Origin: KBS-83 sp051025295
GTDB lineage: Bacteria; Acidobacteriota; Terriglobia; Terriglobales; Acidobacteriaceae
NCBI GenBank assembly: GCA_051025295.1
Contig: JBMGJV010000023.1
Strand: one strand, 5' to 3'
Length of the DNA stretch: 64,000 bases
Positions within the stretch are counted from its first letter, which is position 1; every line of letters starts with the position of its first letter. The notes under the pieces are model-generated. The model saw only the letters and a list, made by a program, of their open reading frames with translations, was not told the origin of the DNA and did not search any database. Below, in pieces: positions 53,696-64,000 of the stretch. Both the position numbers and the translations under genes were made by a program.

Positions 53696-53762
53696 CGGCA
53701 GGCGTCGGGAGCCACGGGTGAGAGCCGGCAACACGAACCAGAACGAGAGCAGAAGCGGAACG

Positions 53763-56906
<3,144 letters not shown>

Positions 56907-56921
56907 GGAGAAGCAGATCAG

Positions 56922-58343
56922 ATGGCGACCAGAGATCTAGCGACGAACGATCCGATGCTCGACCCGATCACCGGCGAGGTGCGGGTCATTGCGCCGGGAC
57001 ATACCTTCAAATCGGTCACGGAGAAAATCTCCCGGATCGTGCTCACCCCGTATACCCCGGTTGGCTGGTTTCTTGGCCTGCTGGTAGCGGCTGGCGGCGT
57101 CAGCATCCTGATGACCGCGCTCACCTGGCTGGTGCTGCGCGGCGTCGGCATCTGGGGTCTCGACATCCCGGTCGCGTGGGGCTTCGCGATCATCAACTTT
57201 GTCTGGTGGATCGGTATCGGCCACGCCGGCACCCTGATCTCGGCCATCCTGCTGCTGTTCAAGCAGACCTGGCGCAACTCGATCAACCGGTTCGCCGAGG
57301 CGATGACGATCTTCGCCGTGGTCTGCGCCGGCATGTTCCCGCTGATCCACGTCGGCCGTCCGTGGCTGGGGTACTGGCTGTTCCCGTACCCGAACACGAT
57401 GAACGTGTGGCCGCAGTTCCGCTCGCCGCTGCTCTGGGACGTGTTCGCGGTGTCGACCTACGCCACCATCTCGGTCGTGTTCTGGTATATCGGCATGATT
57501 CCCGATCTCGGGACCATGCGCGATCGCGCGAAGACGCCGTTTGCGCAGTACATGTTCGGGCTGGCGGCCCTTGGCTGGCGCGGCTCGGTCCGCCACTGGA
57601 TGCGCTATGAGACGGCCTCGCTGCTGCTGGCCGGTCTGGCCACGCCGCTGGTGCTCTCGGTGCACACGGTTATCAGCTTCGACTTCGCGGTCGCGACACT
57701 TCCCGGCTGGCACACGACGATCTTCCCGCCCTACTTCGTCGCCGGCGCCGTCTACTCGGGCTTCGCCATGGTCATCACGCTGGCCGTGCCGATCCGCAAG
57801 TTCTACCACCTCGAAGACCTCATCACGATTCGCCACATGGACAACATGGGCAAGGTCATGCTCACGACCGGCCTGATCGTTGCCTACGGCTACGGGATGG
57901 AGCTCTTCATGAGCTGGTTCTCGGCCTCGCACTGGGAATACTTTGCCTTCTGGAACCGCATGTTCGGTCCCATGGGCTGGAGCTACTGGGTGCTGATCGC
58001 CTGCAACATCGCCATCCCGCAGGCGCTCTGGTTCCGCTCTGTCCGGACCAGCGTTCCGGCCATGTTCGTGCTGTCGCTGGTGGTCAATACTGGTATGTGG
58101 TTTGAGCGCTTCGTCATCGTCGTGACCAGCCTCTACCGCGACTATCTGCCCTCCTCCTGGGGTACCTACCGCGCTACGCGCTGGGACTACGGCACGTTCC
58201 TTGGCACCCTGGGGCTGTTTACCTTCCTGTTCTTCCTGTTTGTCCGCTTTCTGCCCATGATCCCCATGTCGGAGCTGCGCATCCTCTTGCCGCAGTCCAA
58301 GGTGGGCCGTGAGCCGGAAGCCGTGCACGAGGCTGGTGACTGA
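56922..58343 (+). CDS. actC: Alternative Complex III subunit ActC (NrfD/PsrC-like quinone site)
   Basis: The 473-residue integral membrane protein has about ten helices. Family features include WGFAIINFVWWIGIGHAGTL, the early loop with a conserved HAG, VGRPWLGYWLFPYPN and GMELFMSWFSASHWEY. It is the menaquinol-oxidising core related to PsrC/NrfD. Its TGA overlaps the actD ATG by one base (TGATG), so translation is coupled. Confidence 0.96.
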   Translation: MATRDLATNDPMLDPITGEVRVIAPGHTFKSVTEKISRIVLTPYTPVGWFLGLLVAAGGVSILMTALTWLVLRGVGIWGLDIPVAWGFAIINFVWWIGIGHAGTLISAILLLFKQTWRNSINRFAEAMTIFAVVCAGMFPLIHVGRPWLGYWLFPYPNTMNVWPQFRSPLLWDVFAVSTYATISVVFWYIGMIPDLGTMRDRAKTPFAQYMFGLAALGWRGSVRHWMRYETASLLLAGLATPLVLSVHTVISFDFAVATLPGWHTTIFPPYFVAGAVYSGFAMVITLAVPIRKFYHLEDLITIRHMDNMGKVMLTTGLIVAYGYGMELFMSWFSASHWEYFAFWNRMFGPMGWSYWVLIACNIAIPQALWFRSVRTSVPAMFVLSLVVNTGMWFERFVIVVTSLYRDYLPSSWGTYRATRWDYGTFLGTLGLFTFLFFLFVRFLPMIPMSELRILLPQSKVGREPEAVHEAGD

Positions 58344-58885
58344 TGTCTATCCCCGAGGGTGTCTACGGCCTGCTGGCCGAATTCGACTCCGCCACGTCGC
58401 TGACTGCGGCCGCCTCGTCGGCCTATCAGGACGGCTGGCGTCGCCTGGACTGCTACACGCCTTACCCCTGCGAAGAGGCCGCGGAGGCGATCGGCTTCCA
58501 TCGCAACTTCGTCCCGCTGATCACGCTGATCGGCGGCATGATGGGTTGCGCGGCCATGTTCCTGATGGAGACCTGGATCAATGTCTGGGCCTACCCGCTG
58601 AACATCGGCGGCCGCCCGCTCTACTCCTGGCCGGCGTTCGTCGTCCCGGCGTACGAGTGGACCATTCTGTTCGCGGGTCTGACGGCGGCCTTCGGCATGC
58701 TCGCCATGTGCGGCCTGCCGGCGCCTTACCACCCGCTGTTCAACGCGCCCAACTTCCGCACCGGCGCTTCGTCGGACAAGTTCTTCCTCTGCCTGGAGGC
58801 GCGCGATCCCAAGTTTTCGACCACCGAGTCACGGGCTTTTCTCGAGCGGCTGCATCCCGTCTCGATCGTGGAGGTGGACTATTAG
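58343..58885 (+). CDS. actD: Alternative Complex III subunit ActD (DUF3341)
   Basis: The 180-residue membrane protein has an N-terminal soluble segment ending DCYTPYPCEEAAEAIGFHRN, where the Tyr/Pro-rich motif is the DUF3341 signature. Two helices follow (LITLIGGMMGCAAMFLMETW and YEWTILFAGLTAAFGMLAMC), with RFFL-type FLCLEARDPKFS near the end. It is coupled to actC. Confidence 0.95.
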   Translation: MSIPEGVYGLLAEFDSATSLTAAASSAYQDGWRRLDCYTPYPCEEAAEAIGFHRNFVPLITLIGGMMGCAAMFLMETWINVWAYPLNIGGRPLYSWPAFVVPAYEWTILFAGLTAAFGMLAMCGLPAPYHPLFNAPNFRTGASSDKFFLCLEARDPKFSTTESRAFLERLHPVSIVEVDY

Positions 58886-58925
58886 CCCGCTTTCGGTCAT
58901 CACGTCTTCGTCGAGCCTTTGCTCC

Positions 58926-59834
58926 ATGCGTCGTTTCTTGACGGAAACGCCGCGCCCGGCCTCGTCGGCCTCCCGGACCGGGAACCGAAACCGGGCAAGC
59001 GCCATCCGCAAAACCCTCGGCCTGTGCAGCCTGGCCGCGCTGGCGCTCGCCGCCGGCTGCCGTCAGGACATGCACAACCAGCCCAAGTTCGTCCCCCAGC
59101 GGGGGACCGACTTCTTCCCCGACGGCCGCTCCGCCCGCATGCAGGTCGACCACACGGTCGCCCGTGGGCAGGAGGCGCAGGCGGACTTCTTCAACACCGG
59201 CCTCCAGGACGGCAAGGAAGTGGACGCGCTGCCCTTTCCGGCGACTCTTGCCGTGCTCGAGCGCGGGCAGGAGAAGTACAACGTCTACTGCACGCCCTGC
59301 CACTCGCGCGTGGGTAACGGCGCGGGCATGATCGTCGAGCGCGGCTACAAGCCGGCCGGCAACTTCCATGATGCGAAGCGCCTGGCGCAGCCGATGAGCC
59401 ACTACTTCTACGTCATCACCAACGGCTACGGCGCCATGCCCGACTATTCGGCGCAGGTCGGCGTGGCCGACCGCTGGGCGATCGCGGCCTACATCCGCGC
59501 GCTCCAGCTCAGCCAGAATGCGCACCAGGCCGATCTGCCAGCCGGCGCCCGCGTCCAGCAGTTGAGCGAGGTGGCCGACCAGCAGGGTCTGCCCGCGAGC
59601 TATGCCGGACCGTGGGAGCTGCCGCAGACCGCCGTCTCTGCCATGCCCATGACGCCGGCCAGCAGCACGTCACCAGGCCTAGTGCCGGAGAGCCCGAACC
59701 AGACACCCCTGTCGAGCACGCGCCAGCAGATGAGCCTGCCCAACGGGGACACCAGCTCGGCCACCCCTGACCCGATGAAGTATCAGCCCAAGGGCTCGAA
59801 GCCGGCCTCGGCCGGGCAGCCCCTGCCGCGCTAG
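58926..59834 (+). CDS. actE: Alternative Complex III subunit ActE (monoheme cytochrome c lipoprotein)
   Basis: The 302-residue protein has a lipoprotein signal (LGLCSLAALALAAGC) and a cytochrome c domain (~110-200) with CTPCH and the distal-ligand region NGYGAMPDYSAQV. The C-terminal ~100 residues are Ser/Pro/Gln-rich and look disordered. It would relay electrons from ActA to the oxidase or a soluble carrier. A 40-bp gap separates it from actD. Confidence 0.93.
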   Translation: MRRFLTETPRPASSASRTGNRNRASAIRKTLGLCSLAALALAAGCRQDMHNQPKFVPQRGTDFFPDGRSARMQVDHTVARGQEAQADFFNTGLQDGKEVDALPFPATLAVLERGQEKYNVYCTPCHSRVGNGAGMIVERGYKPAGNFHDAKRLAQPMSHYFYVITNGYGAMPDYSAQVGVADRWAIAAYIRALQLSQNAHQADLPAGARVQQLSEVADQQGLPASYAGPWELPQTAVSAMPMTPASSTSPGLVPESPNQTPLSSTRQQMSLPNGDTSSATPDPMKYQPKGSKPASAGQPLPR

Positions 59835-59863
59835 CGCGCAGGGCCGAAGAGGACACGAACGAC

Positions 59864-61156
59864 GTGACGCACGGAAACGGACACGCAACCCGCACCTTGA
59901 CTGGCGACCTCGCGGCGCCCCCGGCACTGATCGCTGCCTGGCGCCGCCGCGCCCTCGTGGTCGCCGTCGTCTTCTCCATCCTGGGAGTGATCCTGGCCGT
60001 GCTGGCCAGCGTCATCGAACATGACCAGTTCGACCACCTGATCCGCTCCTGGCTGATGGGCTTCATGCTGTGCTGGGGCTTCTCGCTTGGCGGCCTCGCC
60101 CTGCTGATGGTCCAATACCTGTCCGGCGGTAAGTGGGGCCTGCTCATCCGGCGTCCGCTCGAGGCGATGAGCCGCACCCTCTGGGTCCCGGCGCTGATGC
60201 TGATCCCGGTGCTGGTCTTCATGAAGAAGCTCTACCTCTGGGCGCGCTACACCAATCCGTACCCGGCGCTTCAGCAGCACCTCATCACCAAGGAGCAGGC
60301 GCACGCCATCGGCTGGAAGCACCCCATGCTCAGCCCGGTCAGCGTGGTTATCCAGATGGTGGTCTGCTTCGCGATCTGGTTCTTCTTCATGGCCGTGATG
60401 AACCGCTGGTCGCTCGAGCGCGATCGCGACAGCGCGCCGCGCGTCGCCTTCTGGCAGAAGCGCTTTGAGAACATCTCGGGTGTCGGCGCCGTGATCTACG
60501 CGCTCACCCTGACCGTGCTCGCCATCGACCTCGTCATGTCGACCGACGTCACCTGGTTCTCGACCATGTACGGCCTCAACTTCCTGGTCGGCCAGGGCTA
60601 TGCCGTGCTGGCGCTCTCCGTGATTACGGTGGTCAGCCTGTCGCGCGTCGAGCCGATGCGCACCATCCTGCGCACGACCGAACAGCACGATCTCGGCAAG
60701 CTGATGTTTGCCTTCGTCATGCTGAACATCTATCTCAACTTCTCGCAGTTCCTGATCATCTGGTCCGGCAACCTGCCGGAAGAGATTCCCTGGTACCTCG
60801 ACCGTATCCGCGGCCACTGGGGCATCATGTTCACTCTCGATTTCATCTTCCACTGGCTGATCCCGTTCTCGCTGTTGCTGTCGCGCGATATCAAGCGCAA
60901 CAAGCAGCGCATCGTGATGGTCGCCAAGTGGATGATCTTTGCGCGCGCCTGGGACATGTTCATGTTGATCGAGCCAAGCTTCAGCCCCCGCCAACTACGC
61001 TTCTCCATTGGTATTCTTGAGTATGCCGCTGTGCCGGTTGCGATGATCGCGTTCTGGGTAGTGGCCTATCTGAACCAGCTCACGCGGCGGCCGCTGGTGC
61101 AGACCAACGACCCGCACCTGGCCGAGATTCTGGAGCCTGAACATGCACACGCCTAA
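59864..61156 (+). CDS. actF: Alternative Complex III subunit ActF (quinone-binding paralogue of ActC)
   Basis: The 430-residue, roughly ten-helix membrane protein starts with GTG. It has VLASVIEHDQFDHLIRSWLM, LMSTDVTWFSTMYGLNF-like residues and NLPEEIPWYLDRIRGHWGIM, all characteristic of ActF. It completes the ActABCDEF set. The last 14 nt overlap the start of the following gene. Confidence 0.95.
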   Translation: MTHGNGHATRTLTGDLAAPPALIAAWRRRALVVAVVFSILGVILAVLASVIEHDQFDHLIRSWLMGFMLCWGFSLGGLALLMVQYLSGGKWGLLIRRPLEAMSRTLWVPALMLIPVLVFMKKLYLWARYTNPYPALQQHLITKEQAHAIGWKHPMLSPVSVVIQMVVCFAIWFFFMAVMNRWSLERDRDSAPRVAFWQKRFENISGVGAVIYALTLTVLAIDLVMSTDVTWFSTMYGLNFLVGQGYAVLALSVITVVSLSRVEPMRTILRTTEQHDLGKLMFAFVMLNIYLNFSQFLIIWSGNLPEEIPWYLDRIRGHWGIMFTLDFIFHWLIPFSLLLSRDIKRNKQRIVMVAKWMIFARAWDMFMLIEPSFSPRQLRFSIGILEYAAVPVAMIAFWVVAYLNQLTRRPLVQTNDPHLAEILEPEHAHA

Positions 61157-61847
61157 CACCCCGGACTACGACCCTCGCGGCCAGCACGGGATCTCGCCGA
61201 CTGGCGCGGGCGTGCCGACGGCCGGCTACGAGACCTCGGATATCAAGGTCACCGGCATCATCGTCTTTCTCGTCTCGCTGATGGTCTTCCTGGTCATTTT
61301 CTTTGTCTTCTGTTTCGGCATGGGCAAGGTGATCAACAGCGCGCTCGTGCGCCACGATGGTCCGCCCAACAAGTGGAACCAGTTCAACTTCGCGCCCGGC
61401 AAGGGCAAGAACCTCGAGTCGAACGCGGCCATGGAGCAGCAGCAGTTGCAGAAGATGACGGCGCGCTTCCCCACGCCGCAGCTGCAGATCGATGACGGCC
61501 ACCAGGATCTGGCCGACATGCATGCCCGCGAAGACCTGATGCTCGACCACTACACCTGGGTCGACCAGCAGAAGGGCACGATGCGCATCCCGATCGGCGA
61601 GGCCATGCAACTGGTCGCGCAGCGCGGACTGCCGGTCGTCGCCTCCGGCGCCACGGCACCGAATGCGTCCCTGATGACCGCGGACATTCCGCTCCAGATG
61701 ACGCCGCCGCTGACCAACGGCTTCGCCCGCACCGGCTACGAGCAGACGCTCGAAGTGGTGCAGAACCACCAGCAGGATCGCAAAGACACCCGGTATGGCC
61801 AGCAGGCGCAGATGACCACGCCCCAGCCCTATACCAGCCACAAGTAG
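61143..61847 (+). CDS. Membrane-anchored conserved protein of the act-cox operon
   Basis: The 234-residue protein has one N-terminal helix (IIVFLVSLMVFLVIFFVFCF) and a periplasmic domain. The domain carries DLMLDHYTWVDQQKGTMRIP followed by IGEAMQLVAQRGLPV, a motif seen in small proteins encoded beside Alternative Complex III and cytochrome oxidase in many acidobacteria. The function is not established; assembly or stabilisation of the ACIII-oxidase supercomplex is an inference from position. Its start lies within the actF coding end. Confidence 0.8.
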   Translation: MHTPNTPDYDPRGQHGISPTGAGVPTAGYETSDIKVTGIIVFLVSLMVFLVIFFVFCFGMGKVINSALVRHDGPPNKWNQFNFAPGKGKNLESNAAMEQQQLQKMTARFPTPQLQIDDGHQDLADMHAREDLMLDHYTWVDQQKGTMRIPIGEAMQLVAQRGLPVVASGATAPNASLMTADIPLQMTPPLTNGFARTGYEQTLEVVQNHQQDRKDTRYGQQAQMTTPQPYTSHK

Positions 61848-61878
61848 TTAGCCAGAACCTTCACCGAGGAGTCGCATC

Positions 61879-62826
61879 GTGAGCACCCCGCAGTTCAGCC
61901 CGCAGATCCCGCAGCCCACCCCACACCGGACCGTTCGTTCGGGTGCGCTGGTGCGCCTTGCGTCGCTGCTGCTGCTCTGCGCCTCGGCCCTGTCTGCGTT
62001 CGCGCAGGTCTCGCCTCCGGGGGAGAAGCAGATGGGCGACCCGGCCGATGACAAGCTCCCCGCCATTCTCAAGACGGCAACGGTTCACCAGCATCTTGAC
62101 CAGCAGCTGCCGCTGAATGCAGCGTTCGTCGACGACCAGGGCCGCCCGGTCACGCTCGGCCAGTACTTCGACGGGCGTCACCCGGTGCTGCTGGCGATGG
62201 TCTACTACCGCTGCCAGGTGCTCTGCTCGGAGGAGCTGCGCGGGCTGACCGGCGCGCTCGAGATGGTCAGCTACAAGCCGGGCCAGGAGTTCCAGATCGT
62301 CGCCATCTCGATCGATCCGAGCGAGACGCCGGCGATGGCGGCCGCCAAGAAGCGCGAGATGGTGACCTACTACGGTCACAAGGACACCGCGGACGGCTGG
62401 CACTTTCTCACTGGCAAGGAGCCGGCGATCGAAGCCGTGGCCCGCGCGACCGGCTTCGGCTACGTGCGCACGCCCGGACCGGACGGCAAGTCCGACCAGT
62501 TCGCCCACTCGAGCGCTATCCAGATCGTCACGCCCGAGGGGCGGATCGCCCAGTACTACATGGGTGTCGAGTACTCGCCACAGGATCTTCGGCTGGGGCT
62601 GATCGACGCCTCGAACCACAAGATCGGCACCGTGGTCGATACCGCGCTGACGTACTGCTATCGCTATGACCCGTCGCTGCAGCGCCACAGTCTGATCGTC
62701 GCGCGTATCGTGCAGGCCGGCTGTCTGCTCACCGTGCTGGTGCTGGGCAGCTACATGATCATCATGTTTCGCCGCGATGCGAAACAGAGCAAGCTCTGGA
62801 AGAACGAGCCCCACTCCGTCGCTTAA
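61879..62826 (+). CDS. sco: SCO1/SenC-type copper chaperone
   Basis: The 315-residue protein has a signal or anchor segment (LVRLASLLLLCASALSAFAQ), a thioredoxin-like Sco domain with the copper motif CQVLC (CxxxC, after VYYR) and the distal histidine in QFAHSSAIQIV, and a C-terminal helix (IVQAGCLLTVLVLGSYMIIM). It delivers copper to the CuA site of the CoxB encoded next. The terminal transmembrane helix is less usual for Sco proteins and fits the variant found in act operons. Confidence 0.93.
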   Translation: MSTPQFSPQIPQPTPHRTVRSGALVRLASLLLLCASALSAFAQVSPPGEKQMGDPADDKLPAILKTATVHQHLDQQLPLNAAFVDDQGRPVTLGQYFDGRHPVLLAMVYYRCQVLCSEELRGLTGALEMVSYKPGQEFQIVAISIDPSETPAMAAAKKREMVTYYGHKDTADGWHFLTGKEPAIEAVARATGFGYVRTPGPDGKSDQFAHSSAIQIVTPEGRIAQYYMGVEYSPQDLRLGLIDASNHKIGTVVDTALTYCYRYDPSLQRHSLIVARIVQAGCLLTVLVLGSYMIIMFRRDAKQSKLWKNEPHSVA

Positions 62827-62877
62827 ACGCAGTCGGGCCACGCAGGTTCAGGAAAAGGAACGCAGGTACAAGGAACG

Positions 62878-64000
62878 ATGCATTTCATTAGCCCGGTTCT
62901 CTGGCAATTCTTAATAAAGTGGCTGACGGACTCCGCGCTGTTTCCGCCGCAGGCCTCGGCCATTGCGCCCTACATGGACGCGTTTTATTTCTTCCTGATC
63001 CTGATCTCGCTCGTCGGCCTGGTGGTCGTCCTCCTGATGGTGACCGGGTTCTCGATCCGCTATCGCCGGGATCGCAATCCGAATCCCACCCACATCGAAG
63101 GCTCCACCCTGCTGGAGGCCACCTGGACCATCATCCCGCTGGCGCTCTTCATGGTGTGCTTCGTCTGGGGCGCGCTGCTCTACTTCCGTATCTACAATCC
63201 GCCGACCAACGCGATGAACATCTACATCGTGGGCAAGCAGTGGATGTGGAAGGCCGAGCACCCGGGCGGTCAGCACGAGATCAATGCCCTGCACATCCCG
63301 ATCAATCGCGACGTGCAGCTCACGATGATCTCGCAGGACGTCTTTCACAGCTTCTCGATCCCGGCCTTCCGCGTAAAGCGTGAGGTGATCCCGGGCCGCT
63401 ATTCGAGCGTTTGGTTCCGCGCCACGCAGCCCGGCACCTATCACCTCTTCTGCACGCAGTACTGCGGCACGCTGCACTCGGCGATGATCGGCGAGATCGT
63501 CGCCATGCAGCCCGACGACTACCAGAAGTGGACCTCCGGCTCGACCAGCGGACAGTCGCTGGGACAGAACGGCGAGCGCCTGTTCGCCTCGCTCGGCTGC
63601 AACTCCTGCCACAGCGGCAATGCGGCAGCGCGCGGTCCGAACCTCGCCGGCATCTACAACAGCTCGGTCACGCTCCAGAACGGCCGCACCACCACCGTCG
63701 ATGACGAATTCCTGCGCGGCTCCATTCTGAACCCGACCACGCATCAGCTCGCAGGATATGCCCCGATTATGCCGACCTATCAAGGTCAAGTGAGCGAAGA
63801 CGGGCTGATCGACCTGGTGGAGTACATCAAGGGTCTAAACTCGAACTATCGAGTGCAGCAGACGCTCAACACCAAAGACCTGAGCGCCGAACAGAAAAAC
63901 GCCACCAAGGCGGCGCCGGACTACCGTACCGGCCTCACGCTGGATTCCGGGCAGCCTCATCGGACCCCAGCCGACACGTCCACCTCGCGGGGCATGGGGG
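62878..64000 (+). CDS. coxB: Cytochrome c oxidase subunit II with fused cytochrome c domain (partial 3' end)
   Basis: At least 374 codons are open to the window end. Two N-terminal helices (FYFFLILISLVGLVVVLLMV and LLEATWTIIPLALFMVCFVW) lead to the cupredoxin domain. The CuA ligands are in IVGKQWMWKAEHPGG, VFHSFSIPAF and FCTQYCGTLHSAMIGEI. A C-terminal cytochrome c domain has GCNSCHSG and the distal Met region YAPIMPTYQG. GGAACG precedes the ATG. The coxA gene would be expected next, outside the window. Confidence 0.93.
   Translation, partial: MHFISPVLWQFLIKWLTDSALFPPQASAIAPYMDAFYFFLILISLVGLVVVLLMVTGFSIRYRRDRNPNPTHIEGSTLLEATWTIIPLALFMVCFVWGALLYFRIYNPPTNAMNIYIVGKQWMWKAEHPGGQHEINALHIPINRDVQLTMISQDVFHSFSIPAFRVKREVIPGRYSSVWFRATQPGTYHLFCTQYCGTLHSAMIGEIVAMQPDDYQKWTSGSTSGQSLGQNGERLFASLGCNSCHSGNAAARGPNLAGIYNSSVTLQNGRTTTVDDEFLRGSILNPTTHQLAGYAPIMPTYQGQVSEDGLIDLVEYIKGLNSNYRVQQTLNTKDLSAEQKNATKAAPDYRTGLTLDSGQPHRTPADTSTSRGMG

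Overview
This is a GC-rich chromosomal segment of an Acidobacteriota member, most likely class Terriglobia / family Acidobacteriaceae. The evidence is two Oar-like TonB-dependent receptors with N-terminal carboxypeptidase-type repeats, a YXWGXW-repeat protein, a hopanoid-type glycosyltransferase (HpnI-like), lpxC (so a Gram-negative envelope) and a complete Alternative Complex III operon running into sco and coxB. The genus is inferred from gene content and cannot be fixed from sequence reading alone. Most genes are densely packed housekeeping genes with short gaps and ATGA/GTGA couplings.

Layout. 1-6.9 kb: 5' tip of a flavoprotein gene, a ligase-ACP-PlsC fusion, hemB, mutS2 and a cytidylate-kinase-like gene, closed by a strong bidirectional terminator. 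7-13.2 kb: accessory and stress genes (YXWGXW protein, orphan RHH protein, DUF1440-like protein, lipoprotein MsrA, GNAT, manganese catalase, a TonB-C-like periplasmic protein). 13.3-18.1 kb: isoaspartyl peptidase with maf, an M20 peptidase, lpxC, obg. 18.3-27 kb: a TonB receptor, mnmG, an NTF2-like protein, dnaB-alr. 27-32 kb: a secreted beta-helix protein and a second TonB receptor. 32.1-33.4 kb: an ABHD18-like hydrolase.

33.46-35.43 kb is a visibly AT-richer island. It abuts the last codons of a destroyed S41 peptidase gene and carries a probable retron: a structured untranslated region (candidate msr-msd), a 75-residue unknown protein, an XRE repressor-like protein and a retron-type reverse transcriptase. 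This is the best candidate defence system in the window.

35.5-39.4 kb: glyA, a PadR-controlled three-gene operon, RNase P RNA (rnpB) and a GlsB-type membrane protein. 39.5-42 kb: two MacB-like permeases without an ATPase. 42-52.5 kb: HpnI-like glycosyltransferase, a GbsR/MarR regulator with a methyltransferase, an ArnT-like glycosyltransferase, a Rieske oxygenase, two small secreted proteins, a GH57/DUF3536 protein and an AlkA-like glycosylase. 52.8-64 kb: actABCDEF, a conserved membrane-anchored protein, sco and a coxB-cytochrome c fusion cut by the window end. Together these encode a quinol:cytochrome c oxidoreductase feeding a heme-copper oxidase.

A recurrent regulatory theme is a -10-like hexamer (TAnnnT) lying 6-8 nt before the start codon of many genes (hemB, mutS2, glyA, the alkA-like gene, hpnI and others). 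The rnpB -10 box sits at the same distance from the RNA 5' end, which suggests frequent leaderless or near-leaderless transcription.
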